Shown: in pieces, positions 1 to 13,500 of the stretch
How positions within the stretch are numbered: position 1 is the stretch's first letter
Layout of the letters: each line of letters opens with the position of its first letter
Assembly: GCA_013397865.1 (NCBI GenBank)
Contig: VZTI01004402.1
Coordinates: 360,427 to 424,426 of the forward strand
Length of the DNA: 64,000 nt
Direction: 5' to 3'
From: Struthidea cinerea
Lineage: Eukaryota; Chordata; Aves; Passeriformes; Corcoracidae
Made by a program: the position numbers and the translations under genes
The notes under the pieces: generated by a model
Seen by the model: the letters and a program-made list of their open reading frames with translations, nothing else
The model's database searches: none
Told to the model about the DNA's origin: nothing

Positions 1-2129
1 GCCTCCCAGAAAGACTGATAATCCCTTACCTGCAGCAAACTCTAATGTGCTTTCCCTCAAACAAACTTTCAAGCCTTCCTTGCTGGGCTGCATTTCTTTT
101 TCTTACCGGTTTAGGAAAGAGTATGGATTAGCCTAATAACTCATGGGGTCATCCAGAAGTTGTTAAAGCTACTGATGTCTTTGAAAGCCTTGTTCTCTGT
201 AGCAGCCAGAGCTTGTGCTTGGCTTGGAGCTGGCTCCACTGTTACTACCTGTAACTTCAGTAATTGAACAAGGAACCTTGCTGTAGCGACCTTCGTCTGC
301 ATTTGCCCAGATAATTTTCAAATTCATACCGAGACTGTTTTCAGCCAGGTCACAGAGATGTTTGCCCGTGTCTGTGTGCTGCTTTGGGCAGTGCTGCTGC
401 TGTGCAGTGTGGTTACAGTGCTGGCACGGGAAGAGCTGAGTGCTTATTCCAGTGCTGGCTTTGTACAGAGGAATTGCTGCCACGCTCTGCTGTGTCTCCT
501 GAGGTACCATTCAGTGAAGCTCATCAATCAATGTGTCACTAATGACTGGAGCCCAGCTGAGCTGGATGCTGCTGCTGCCTGCTGAGAGCAGAGCTGGAGC
601 GGGGAAAACAGACCTGGGAGGTGAGAGCAGCGAGCGTGAGCAACCTGCGTCAGATCCTTCTGCTTCACTTCCCCTCGTGGTGTGTTCTAAGTGGAGGGTG
701 CCACCAGCATCCAAAATAATTGTAATTGCAACTGCACTCAGCAAAGTCCTTGGCTGTCTCTCATTGGGATTGCTGAGATGCCACTGTTGCTGCTTCAGTT
801 GCCTTTCCTGAGGCAATCTGGGAAGCAGCGAGGCTCCACAATAGTGCTGTGTTGCAGCCCAGAAACTATCAGAGGTTTGTTAGTGGTGTCTTCCTCTAAG
901 TGCCACACGTGTTCAAACTCATATTAAAAACCATCTTTATGTATTAGGTGAGCCAACATGTACTGGTCCATCCCAGTTCTGCAGCTGGTGATGTATCCCT
1001 GCTGTATTAGGAGTTCTTGCAGCAAATGTTTGTTTATTTGTGTGCACTTTTGGCCATCCACAAACTGTTTTATTCAGCTGAGCTGCAGCTTCCTTACGCA
1101 GCGCTACTCAGCATTGCAGTGCCTGAGCCTGACTCCGTGCAGCAGCTGAAAGATTCCAGCAGCAGTGTCTGACCTACGCTGCTCAGACAGGGCTTGGTCT
1201 GACCCTTCTCCCTGCAGCTCTCCTCCGTTTGCTCAGCAGGAACTGTCCTTGTTCACTGAGTGCAGCCTCTGCCTCTCCAGCACTGTTCTTCCTTCAGTGT
1301 CTGCAGTGTTTCCACCTTTCCTTCCTGAGCAGGTTCATCCCTCAGTCTTACAGCAAGTTTGGGTTTTTTTTTGCTGGATGCTAAACCCTGGGTGTCTCCC
1401 CCTCAGCTGAATCCCTGCAGGATGTGTGTATAAATTCTGAGATTGGGTCACTTTGTGCATAGGCAGAGAGGTCTGTTCCAGCATCATCTGCTGTCTAGAA
1501 AGCACTGTCTAAACAGATCAAAGGGAGCACTGTGATGTTAAGGCTTGGCCACAGTCCCAATCCCTTATGGTCTTCAGGCCCATCCTCCTGGAGCAGCTGC
1601 TTGTGGAGATTCCACCAGGTGCCTACAACGAGGATTTGACACGGTGCCACTTGGCACTCAGCCCCCAGCATTATGGGCTAGAAAAAGCAGCAGAGGCTTA
1701 GTCCTGCTAGAGCAGACACTTTCCAGGTACTCTTGTCTTGATCCCTCTGTCTGTCTTCTTTATCCCAAAGAGCAGGAAAATCATGATAGAATTAAAATGG
1801 GATTTGCTTGCTGCAAAATCCTTAGCAGCTGCCTCCTCGAAAGCTGCATATTTTAGCAACTCTTCTGTGAGGGTCCAAGAGGTTGCTGGTGAGATGCAAC
1901 TGTTGCTTTTTGATAAGGACGCGTCATATCCCTCTCTGCTTTCTCTTTGTGCTGTCAACTTCCAGGCTCTGATTTCCATAAGAGAATCCTAGTCGGGTTA
2001 AACAAGAACCACGTCAAAGATTTCTGTTCTTCAAAAGTTTGAGATAAAGAACAGAAGTTCCTTATCAATTACCCTTATCTTTGAAGCTAGGAAAGCAGAT
2101 GGAGAGTGAAGGCACAGGGATCATACTGG

Positions 2130-2400
2130 TCACGTTGGATCAGATCAAATATCCATCTAGCCCTCGGTCTTGTCTCTGACAGTGGCCAGGAGCTGAGGGC
2201 TGTGGAAAAGTGTGAGTAAAAAGGCAAGTGTGTTGTAATACTTCTGACTGCTCTGCAGGCCTGAATCCAGCAAGCTGTGGCTTAGGCATGTCCTGTGAGC
2301 TGATTTTATTCCTCTTTTCAGCCCTCAGTGGATTTTTCTGTAGCTTGCTCCAACCCTTTTGTGAACCTGTGAAAAATTGGGTCAAGGGCAATGTCCTTGG
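2130..2400. mobile_element. Old CR1-like LINE relic
   Basis: The segment opens with ttggatcagatcaaatatcc followed by catctagccc and a 'ctgacagtggcc' block. It later carries 'cagtggatttttctg...ttgctccaacccttttgtgaacc'. This combination resembles an ancient CR1-type repeat common in turtle, crocodile and bird genomes. It is diverged with internal gaps, so it is an old inactive copy. The boundaries are approximate and the subfamily is not assigned. Confidence 0.5.
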
Positions 2401-2499
2401 GATGATGTTACAGTGCAGCTTTCGTGGCAAACGGTGACCCGGCTTCACTGCCTGCTGTGTGGAAGAGCAATTTTCTGCCACAATCTCTGGGATCTGGGT

Positions 2500-2640
2500 C
2501 AAGGCATTTTGTTTCCCTCTATGTAAAATGGGGATTACCTATTCCTGTTCCACAGGGAATTGGGAGGATAATATTTAGAGGTTGTTCAGATACTAGGGCT
2601 GAGAGATTTATAGAAACACACATATTAAATTAAGCAATTT
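2500..2640 (-). repeat. MIR-like SINE relic, reverse orientation
   Basis: The + strand reads 'tttccctctatgtaaaatggggatta', then 'cacagggaattgggaggataat'. This follows the reverse complement of the MIR consensus (cctcatctgtaaaatggggataa ... cacagggttgttgtgaggat). It is degraded and its ends are approximate. Confidence 0.5.
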
Positions 2641-5600
2641 GGTCTTAATCTGATTCCTTTCTGACTTCCAACAGCCCAAGCCATAAAACAAGGCTGTCTT
2701 TCCTTTAATTCTTTGTAATTTGGTTTCTCTCTCTTAAAGAAAAAAGCACAGGCACATCTCTGCTGTCTTTATCTTGCCTAATGATTATGCTGGACATGCT
2801 CTTAATGTGGGTTTTCCAGTGTTTGACTCCGAGATACAGGATGCTATTGTACCTTGAATGGGATATCATTAAAAAGCACTGCAGAGTTTAAAGAATTCCC
2901 AGGTTCAGCAGGAATTCACAGTCCTTGTCACATTCAAACACGAGACTCCTCCGTAGCAGAGTTTAAAATGAGTCTGGTGTTTTCCTGATTAAAGAGTCTG
3001 AACGTCTCCTCACTGTGGCTGGCTTGGGCTGGAATGCTTATCTCCAGAAAGGAGGGAAGGAAGAGGAGAGGAATAAATCTTCCTTGGTGTCAGCTCTGTC
3101 CTGGTAGGTGGAATGTTCTTCAGGGTGGGTGACACCTGTGAAATGGTTGAATTGAGTGTGTTTCGTGCTATGAAACATGAAACTGTTGCCTCGTCTGCTC
3201 AGTTCATGCGGAGCAGAAACTCTGAAAAGGCTGATTTATCCATGTCTTCTGTTCTCTAAGAATGAGAAATCATTCCTGCACCTTTTCATTTGTAACTTCA
3301 TGCAACTCCACATGTGTGGCAGAAATTAGATCATCTAATTGATTTATAGTCAATCAGTGACTGTAAAGCCCTTGCATTCCTCATGAGCAATTTATAGAGG
3401 TCTGAGAGTTCACCCCCTGAGTGCAGTGGAGGCTTTAGCCTGGCTATAACGCGGGTTTAAAATGTGTTAGAAATCCCTGGACTTGCTATCCTCTGGTGTT
3501 TTAGACTGTTTTAGAAGGTGTTGGCTCTGTGGTGGGAATGGGGGGTGGTGAGAGAAGTGAGTGCCTGCAGACCGAGCTCCAGACTGGAGAGCTCTGGACC
3601 AGCTCTGGTCAGGGCTGGGAGCTGCAGCCATGGGAGGCATCGCTCTGCAGGTGACAGTGAGGCTTCATTTCAGCTCTGTGTTCATTTAGCCCAAACTACT
3701 GCACCAACAGGAGGGGCAGGTTCACCCTGGCTCTTGTTCCTGGCTGAGATGAAGATTCGGGAATATGGAAATAAAGATGATATGGATTGTTTTTTTTCTT
3801 TGTTGCTATTAATGTATATCATTATGTTATTGGAAGCTCCTGCTAGTGCTTCAGTTTTGATCACCTAAAAAATTAACAATTAATGTAGAATTAGGAGTAG
3901 TCCCTCCTTCTTCCCAGATTGGCCATTGGAAAATATTGGAAGAACCAATTACAGCCCCAACCCCCAAACAACCTCAAAATCATCTCTTTCTGGAAAAAGA
4001 AACAGGGAAAAGGAGTATGTACGCACCGGTATAGCAGCAAGCATCAGTTTTGGCTCCAGCCACACAGATGGGTTTGGTTGCTCGGTGTTCATCCCCCGTT
4101 ACCAGTTGTATCTTGTGAATTTCCAGTTATCATCATCCACACACAGAACCCCACGACCCTTAGTTATTAATTCCCCCTTCCCACCGACCTGGCTCTCCAT
4201 AAATCTTGGGCCTGGAATCTTTCTTCCTTTCTTCTCCTCCTGCTCCCACCTCTTTCTCTCTTTTTTCTCTTTTAAATTAAACACATTCCAGAGAGAGGCT
4301 GGGAGCTGTTAGGAAGCTCTGCATTGATGGGGTTTCCTTTGGGATGTGCAGGCTGGTGAGAGTCCTGCCCGTGCTTCTCCAGCCTGCAACAAGGAGTAAG
4401 GGGAGGCATCAGCCTGTGGCATCCAGCAGCTCCCTGTTCTGCTCCGGAACCATTTTTGCATTCTGAGTTCACCAGGAGAAAGGCACTAAAAAATAGACAT
4501 AAACCCATACCAAAGTCAAGATATGTGCAAAGTCAAGATACTATTTTGACTCTTTCCTCAAGGGGCCTAGTATTTAATCACAGAAGGAAATTAGATTAGT
4601 TTGACATGATTTGTTCTGGACAGATGTATGTTGACTGTAAAGTGATTTGATTATTATCTTCCGGGTGCTTATAAATAGTCTGATTATTGACTGCTTCATT
4701 TTTTTCTGGGTATTTATGCAAAAATGACTGGCTTCTGTTCTCCATTTTTGAAGATAAGCATCATCCTGCCCCTCTGCCCAGACCCAGGATCACAGTGCCC
4801 TCCAGAAATTCTTGAACGTGTTCACCAGTCACTCACCAGAACACTCGCTAAGTGCTCTCAAGATACTGTGGTCACGTAATCAGGAACTTCAGAATTGACT
4901 TGATAGGTCAATAATTCAGTAATTAGCATGGTTTTTTCCTTTGGATGCTATGTTTGTGAGACACACATTGTAAAACCTTTCATTTTTAAACTTTTTGCAC
5001 TCCCTTGGTCATGCCCAAAACCTCAACCTCCCAACTGGGTGAGTCTCTACCAGTGTGGACTCCCCCCCACCCAGAGAAGATAGTGTAAAAGAAACTGGGG
5101 AGCTGGAAAAAGGATCTTAAGGACTGATTGAAGTCAACCCAAGTATGGCAAGAGAAAGCCCCAGGGTTTTATGTAGTGCAGGTCCAGCTGAGAAATCAGG
5201 CAGGGAAGCAGCAGATATCCCACCTATTAATCTTGCACTTTGCATTTGGGTTTACCAGATTCTTTTTGCTGTAGTGCTTTAACACAAGAAGTGGTGTAAA
5301 ATGTTTTAACTTTCTCAAAGAAGCCCAAATACTTTTAGCAGATGACTTGATCTCTCGTGCCAGTGAGCGTGTGCTTCAGTCTCTGTGCAATTTCCCTTTG
5401 ACAGAGTGCCCAGTCCTGCAGGAGAACAGCTGAAGGCACAAAGTAATTTGATCAAAATTCTAAGACATCTTGAGGGACCTAAGGTTTGTCCCATCAAGAA
5501 GAACCACTTTTCACCTTTCCCTCACTTCTGCCTCTTAAAAATCCATAAGGAAGAAGAAAAAAATCCCCAACCCTTAATTTATACTTAGAAGCTGATTGTT

Positions 5601-8600
5601 TTCCTTGAATCCCTTTCTGGCTCAGCCAAACTCGGAGCCCAGGCTGACAGCTGTGAGTTTGTACCATCAATTTCCATGTACATGTTCCTCAGATAATCAC
5701 CTGAGGGACCAGGTTTCAAACCACAGTGTGTGGCCCGTGGCCAAGGCGATAGAGATCTGGCATTGTGTGGGAAGAAGGGTCAGTGCAAATCAAACATGAG
5801 CCCCATTCCCACATGAAAAGGAAATAAAACCTCCACGTGCAGGCATGTGGAGAAGCTTCTCCTTAGTCCCTCAGCTTAAACATTACCAAGCAGGAAAAAT
5901 AATGCTGGCAAGGAAATACAGCTGTGTTTATTGGCCATTCGGTGCCCAGCAGGTCTCAAACTCTTCAGCGCTGGTTTTTCATTAATGCTGCACTGAAAAC
6001 CCCGGCTGCCTGCTTGTTTTAGGAGCTGCAAATCTTCTGTATGCTGGAGGCATGAATAAAAGTTTGCAGCAAAGAACATAAAAAGGAAAAGTTGACATGG
6101 CTGTGAGCAACTTGGGTGGAAAGCTGAAAGCTACACACAGACAGTGCAGAAACAGGTTCCTCCAGGCTGGATGAACTGTCTTGGAGGTCACCGAGGGATG
6201 TGAGTCACCCAGTCTTTGCCTCTGTGCACGAAGAGAGGCCAGGGTGACCACCTTGGGCTTCAGTGTCTCACTTTCAGGTGCCTGAATGAGGGCAGGTAAA
6301 TCCCACACTTGCAATGTAGGCAGGGACTGTCTTGCAGGTAGTGGTGCTTCAGGGGGAGGAGGTCAGTCTGAGGGAATAGGGTGGCAGGATGTGCCCTCAT
6401 GTCCTGCCATGCTGGTGAAATTCAAACTGTCAGGGATGGCTCCAAAGGCCCCAGCATGTTGGGCATGTTCTGTTTGTCCAGGACATCAACCCCATCGTCT
6501 GGTTCCTTTTCCACAAACAAGAGCAACCCAGTTTCCACAACCAAATTATTTCAGTGGCTTGTTCAACAGGCAGCTCCCGTGGTCTCAGCTGTAATCATCC
6601 TCAGTGTCCCTCTGTCAGAAGTTGCTGGATTCTGATGTGTGTGGAACGGCTCTGTGCTAACAGGGAACCTGCAGGTGAGGTCATCAAGGTGTCCTTGTGT
6701 CCCATGGGCTGCAGGACAGAAGAGCTCAAGGAGCACGGTCACCTGGCCCAGCTGCTGGGTTTACTCCCCACACGGTGTCACTTGTCCCACCCTGGAAAGC
6801 CACAGACCCCAGCCTTGGTGAGGTGTCCTGTGAGTCATCTGTGGATGCTCTTGGGAAGTGGAAGTCAGGAATTCTTCCCATACAAAAGTTCCAGGCAGTG
6901 CAATCCAAATGGCTATATTTAGGCATTTAAACCACAGCTCGCTGAGTGCCCCCAGTGTAACGGAGCAAAAGGAGTGTGAGGAAGTAGCAAAGTATTTGTC
7001 CCACATAAAGACTAAATATCCATTATCAGCAATCTCTTTGGCCTGCTTCCTCTGTTGTTTCTTTCCCTCTGGAGATTTGGCAATTGGATTGATTTGCTGC
7101 CTGACTCACTGTCTTAGATTGAGATACTGAGAATTGCTGACAGTATTAATAAAATTAGCATTAGGGAGGATGTTTGAACATTTGCCTTTGACGTTTTTAG
7201 GGGAGAGAGCTGACATTTAGTCTAAGTTAAAAAGTTACTGAATTGCCTTTGTTTTTTCCCCTGACCAAAGGCTTTGTAGTTTTCATGTGAAAACTCAGTC
7301 CCGAACTAAGAATTCCAGATTGCAAGTTTTGGTCTTTCTTTTTGCTGAGAACCCCTGATTAATTAAGAAAGCACTAGATATTTAACAGCATTCTTGGGAG
7401 AAATATTTTCATAAAACCATAAGATACACGTACAAGTATCTCCAGCAGTATTGTTTTACGACAGTGAGGATTATTTTGTTCTATCTTAGGTGACATAAAG
7501 GTCAAACTGAAATAATGGTCTTAATGTCACAATCTAAGGACAGGCAAATAATTTTCAAGAATGGTTTGCATCATTGCTTTTCAATGCATTTGCCTGGTCT
7601 TTAGGATTTGTTAGGTTAACTTTTGCTCCCTGTGGGAAATGACTGAATTGAGGAGACATTTGTTTCGTGTCATGACTGCTCTTTATCTACACACCCTGCA
7701 CTGTTTTCACGTGGTACAATTAATCCCCAGGGAACAGCAGCAGGCTGAGCTTGGGTTTGCTCTGGTCAGCAAGAGGATCACTTTCCAAGAGCCATTATAG
7801 GCAATTTTCAGTAGCCCTTAAAGGTTTTAATTCAGGTGTTTGTTAGTTTGTGCTCTTTGCCTGACAAGTGGAGCTGCCTGATGTCACTGAGAGTCTTCTT
7901 GAATGTTCCCTTTCCATAACCCTTGGGGCAAAGTGTCGGAGCTGCTGCCACTGCTCAGTGTCCATGTAAGGTGTGGAATGATGTGAAAGATCTTCCACGT
8001 GTTAACACTCATTTGGAGGTTGTGTCCTTTTAAAGGATGGGGCAAACAACTGCAGTTGAAGAAAGTCCAGCTCTGCTACAGAGCCAGGGCACTGCTGGTC
8101 ACCTCCCTGCCCTGTCTGTCTCCTGCCGGCCTCATCCCTTGGCTGGTGGGAATACACGTTTTTGGGGCTGGAACTGGCGTTATTTTCCGCGTGTGTCATT
8201 CTGAGGCCATACACACTGGCTGTGTGCTGCTATCAGCAGAACCAGTTACTCTTCAGTGGAGTTTTGTGTGGGGGAATCCAACAGAAAGCCTGTGCCAGTC
8301 ACAGCTGTACATGTGTGCGGTCGAATTCCTGCTGCCTTTAATGAAGAGGGAGTGCCAGAGTCTAAAACAACTTTTCCTGCTCTCCTATAGACAGCATTGC
8401 TTGTTCCCTCCCACAAAAAGTTGCTATTCTCTTATCCATTTTTCCCTTTCTCTGAGTGCAAGAAGTAGAAATTATTTTAGTGCAAAAATTTTGGAAGGTT
8501 TTCTCCCTCTTCCCCATTTCCTGAAAAGCTTGCATACGGAGTGAAACACTCATAAGCCTTTCCGAGATAAGAATTTAATTTATTTACGCTTCATTGCTCC

Positions 8601-10374
8601 AGGCATGGCTGCAGACTGGTTTGGAAATTTGCTGTTCCAACTTTAACAGGTCACTGCATGGAAAGGAGCAGCTGGATTTTCCTCCAGAGCAGCCGTCAGC
8701 TGTTGGAAATCTCTTGATACTTCCCTGGCTTCTCCAGATTCAGCATTAACTTCTCCTTCCTGTAACAGGAATTATGCTACGTGCTGTAGACTCTTTAGCT
8801 AGAAAAAGGAGGAAAGCACAGGAGGGGAATACAGCAGATGCTGGTGGGGCTGGCAGCGGCCACACCGTTGCTCTGACTCCTTTTCACCTTCATAAGGTCA
8901 AAGGGTAGGAGAAAAACCCTCTCCAAATCCAGCATGTCACAATCTGCCTGAAGTGACTCCTACAGCTCAAGCAACTTCTGTAGCTCAAGCAAGCAGGCAA
9001 TGAGTCCAAACTCATGAAATGTGAACTACTCCATGCTTTTACACTGCCTTTCCTTCTCACCTCTTCCTCTCTTAGGAAGTGCCTCCCCCATTGTGTATTC
9101 CAGTGTTCCAGTGGGATGGCTGAGGGATGAAGGCAGCAGCCCCATTTCTCATCTCACACAGGCTCTGTGGCAACAGGATTTGCTGACTCCGCTGCAGTTA
9201 GTCCCGATTTGCGCAGATAGAATGACCCACGTGTTAAATCTGTGTGATGACATCTGTAGGAGATGTAATGCAGCCAAGTAACTTTGCCATGAGAACAGTT
9301 TCAGTGTTGCTTGACTTTCTTTTAGAATACAATGACTAAAACATCATATTGCATTAAGTAGTACTTAATTAATGTAAGCCATGAGAGAGAGAAATTCAAG
9401 CAACTTGCTCCTTTGAGCTGGATGTTTTACTGAGAACTGAGCCAGAGTGACATAACTGGTGACTTTTTTCAGGAGTTGAGCTGATGGTTGCCTCTTGCCT
9501 CAACTTTCCTAAGATTTGTCCTTCAACACCAGCTAAAAACATTTGAAAGCAGGTTTTCTGCTTGATCTTTCACATTCTTTTTATCAGAGCCCTCATCAGA
9601 GTGCTTCTTGCTCTGAACTTTGTGCTGTAATTTGTCAGCCCTGAATGTCTCGAAAGGTTGTAGGCAAAGCTGTGGGACAGGAACTGCACATGCAGGAGTG
9701 TCCCAAGGCAAACAGAGCTGCAGGCACTGGCAGCTCACAGTATTTAACCTCTGCAGGGAGTTAATTGATGGACATTTTGCATACAGTCACAATCAATAGG
9801 ACTTTTTCATATAACTAAAACTGATTATGGGAAGAGAATAAAGTGAGAAGGGGAGAGAACAGGGGAAAACGCCACACAGTTACCACTGCTGGTTATCAGA
9901 ACTTGCAATTTATGTCCTGTGAAAAACATGGGGAAATAACTGAGAGTCAGGAGGGAAGAGTTACTGGCCATGACATCATTAACTCAGTTAATATAAAACA
10001 TTATATGCTCACAATGGAAGACTTGTCTGTTGAGCTGCGGGTAAAGGGGGTGGATTCTGCCTGGTATAAATGACATGGTTCCACTTTGACATGTCAAAAT
10101 ATTTGCTGGCCTTTTGTGTGGTTTTGTCCAGACCAGGAGATCCTCAGTTCTCTGAGGTAAGTGGGACCTTTTCCCCTTAGCCTTTCTGGTTAAGATACAG
10201 GAGAGAGGATATAAAATTTGTTGTAGGATGCAAGGAGCCTGAAGACACTCAAGATGAAGTTTCCAGATCCTTTTGATGCACTGTTGACCATTTTCAGGCA
10301 CTTTTTCTCTTCCCTATGTTCTGAACTCTGAGCTATTCATTAAAAGGGAAGAAAGAAAAAGCAGTTCCCTCTAG

Positions 10375-10575
10375 TTGAGGCACTTAATCATGTTTGGAAG
10401 ATCCGCAGATGCAGCCCCTGAATGGCCTGTGGAGTCTGAGGCTGGGCTCTCCCCGGGGGATATTAGCGGCTCATCGTTTGCACATCAAGCTTCCGTAATG
10501 ACGAGTGGGATTATCAGAGAAAATCCCCTGTGCACCGCCGAATCTGAACTCGTGGCTCTCTTGCCTTTGCAGTAA
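10375..10575. promoter_or_regulatory. Candidate conserved non-coding element
   Basis: This dense block contains homeodomain-like and GATA-like words (ttaatcatg, gggatattag, gggattatcaga) and several CpGs in an otherwise CpG-poor intron. A + strand frame is open for 66 codons but has no recognisable protein and no flanking splice-site pair that fits COL26A1. The assignment rests on composition and motif density only. Confidence 0.25.
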
Positions 10576-13500
10576 AACTCCAATTCACAAAATGAAACAG
10601 CTGGATTAGCACAGGCAAGGCCAAATTATCTGGGGGAGGGGTACGTCCCGTCCTGAGAAGCCGAGCAGGCATGGCCTGAGCAGCATTTCAGGGTTTGTCT
10701 GACTCTGAGGCTGTCTTGGTTTGTGTGGGGGAAGGTCTTCACAAAAACATCCTGAATAATGGTTGTTTTTAGGGTTCCTGTCAATGGTCTCGTATGGCTT
10801 TATGGTACAACTTTCCTTCTGAAATTCCGTGTGCTCACAACTGCCCATGTCCTGGCCAGTGCTAATCAAATCACTCGTTAATTGACAAATGGTGATGGAA
10901 ATCGGTATCCTGCTATAGAATGAAATGTTCCATGGGCATCTGGAGTTAGATGCATGTATCCAAGGGGTGTGAAACAAGAAAGCAATTGTCTGTGTCCCCA
11001 GGGAGCAGTAAGCCTGTCGGTAATATTTTTTGGTCCGGGGCATGTAGCAGGAAGGATGCCCTCTCCTTGGAAAAATATGGACGGTGTTGGTATTGAGGTA
11101 AAGGATTCTCCTACCTACCCCGTGAGTGGGTGAGAGCTGAGGACACAGTGTCCTACTCAAGGCTGATGTGAGTGGAGCCACCTGTCCCATCAAACATGGG
11201 CAGGTATTTCACTACCTGAAGTACCAACCAAGCTTCAGAGTTTAAAAACGTGTCATTTACCCTCCACAACGAGAATTCCAGATGCATTCCCATCCCATGA
11301 TTTCCAGTTAACCTTCCACTGGCTTGTGATTTCTGAGGAGCTATAGATTGAATCCAGGCATGCTAGCTAAGCCGAACTTCTGAGTGCTAGGGGTTTTTAT
11401 GTTTGTTTATTTGTTTAAAGTAATTGTTTCCTTTGAAATTCCTTCAATACCAAAGGGTAAATGGATTCTTGGGCACTAATTTAAGCTATTGCTATTAATA
11501 ATAACCTAATGCTTACTGTTTGTCAAAAGCTGAGAATCAGCAATGATGAAAGATGAGAACTGCCCCAGGTTTCTTGGCAAAAGTGATGGAGGCAAGTATT
11601 TCAGAGGTCATTTCCATTTTGAAATTTGCTTCCTCGGAGATTGTGCTGTGGTAACATTTGCCTTCTAGATGTTATCAGAGAAGCATTGGAATGTCATACT
11701 TACTGAAATGAAAGAATTTTAGGATATAGAGTCTGGCTGTTGGAGATATCCCTGTCCTGCTGTTCTCATTAACCTTGCTGGTCTTGCAGGCAGTCACTGT
11801 GCAGTCCAGGCCCAGCATTTCTCAGTCAACATCTTACATCTCAAGCTCAAAATGATTTGGTTGTCCCCATTCACTGATAACACACTTGACTCTTGTCCTA
11901 CTTGTTGTCTCTTGGCCCCTCAATAAGCTTATGTGGTTTGGGTTTTTTTTTTTTAAAGCAAATGTAACTCCAGCCTTACTTGTGCATTAATTGACTTCGC
12001 AAGTTAAATAGTGCTCTCTCACTTAACAGCAATGCTCGGGAGCACCGAGAGACCACTCAGAGGAGAGCCCTCTGTGGGCCTGGAGCAAACTCACAGCTAC
12101 AGCAGGACCTGCCAGGTGGCAGCTTCTGCAGCCCTAAACATTCCCTTTTTTCGCATGGGAGCAATGGGGACTCTGAAGAAATGCTGCATTGGTAGATGCT
12201 ATAGCTCAAGGGCAGTAATGTAGGAAGGCAAATACATTTTAGGTTTTCTGTGCACTTTTTGATACTATCCTAATTTTAATATTGTGTAATTCTTGCACAG
12301 CATAGGACTTCTGTTGCTTTTGGTTCTTAGATGAGTTCAGCAATTCAAATTTATCCCCTGTTCCTGGTCTTGAATTCTGACCTGTGTCTCACTGGGTGGA
12401 GCAGGAAGGCTGTACCCAGGCACTGGTAGGAAATGTATTTGTGCTTTTTTTCAGCTAAGCTGAATCTGGCAGCATCATGAGAACAGCTTTCGATGTGTTG
12501 TGCTTGTGCAGTCGGTGCCTCTCCCTGGGGTACCTTGGACCTCAGGCAGAAGGAATCGAAATATCTTTTCAGTGGGAAAACAGGGCTTGTGCAGAAGCTT
12601 TAACTGGGAGAATGTCCTTTTGTAGAGGCTGTGAAAGCAGGTGGCCTCTTCTCCTAGAAGTCATCAAGTGGCCGCCCTGATCTCAGATCAGAAATGAAGT
12701 GCCTGTTTCTGTGAGCAGGCGAAAAGACCCCAGGATATGGTCAGATTTCTAAGAAGTTTCAACACCTACTTACTCTGTTTCTTTCCTTATCTCCCTCCAG
12801 CGATCATAAGTCATGTGGAACACCTTTTTTCATGGGATTGAGCTGCAGGCTGAAAACCCCTCTGCAGTAGATTGTGAGCAGGTTGCTGCTTTGACTTTTC
12901 AATTTATATCACTGAAGACAAATTTTATTAGTAAAATCTTGGGCAACTTAGCAGTGGATTTTTAGGCTCTGACTGGGTGCCTGGAGCTGCATTTCTTTGA
13001 ACTGTCTTCTAGAGGAACTGCAGCTGTATAAATGGATGAAGACTGTGGAAAGAAACTATAAATATGGCTTTATTAAGGTGGGTTTTTAAATCAAAGTGAC
13101 TTTTTGAAATATTTTAATGAACCTTAAAAACTATTTTGCAGTTCTTTCCAACAGTTATGTTACTTTTCAGCAATGGAGGAGGAGGGGAACATTAGTGAGG
13201 GAACTGTGGCCGTTGCATCTGTGGCAGTGGATGGGGCAGTGCCTTTTCCATGGACTTGGCTGGACAGAAAACTTAAAATGTCCAGGGGCTAGAATGCCTC
13301 TCCTGCTACTAATTTTCATGGCGTAAAGTGTAGCCAGATTTCAGAGGGATAGAGATGGCGTTGGGGAGTGAGGAATTTGGGGGCATTTGAGACATTTCCT
13401 GTTGCCCTGCAGCTTTTTCAACAGGCACTGGTGGGTTGTGCTTTACAGGAATGTGACAAACCCACTCAATAAATGTTTTCCTTGCTAGAAGTAAATTGAA

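Noticed and set aside
10132..10156. 25-nt segment between ttgtccag and gtaagtgg
   Set aside because: Good borders, but it is not a multiple of three and does not fit the COL26A1 phases. Chance is likely.
13395..13425. A cys-cys-pro word (tgttgccctgca) resembling the CCPG of an EMI domain
   Set aside because: The flanking residues do not match, and a stop follows soon after. The string is better read as an ordinary pyrimidine-AG word.
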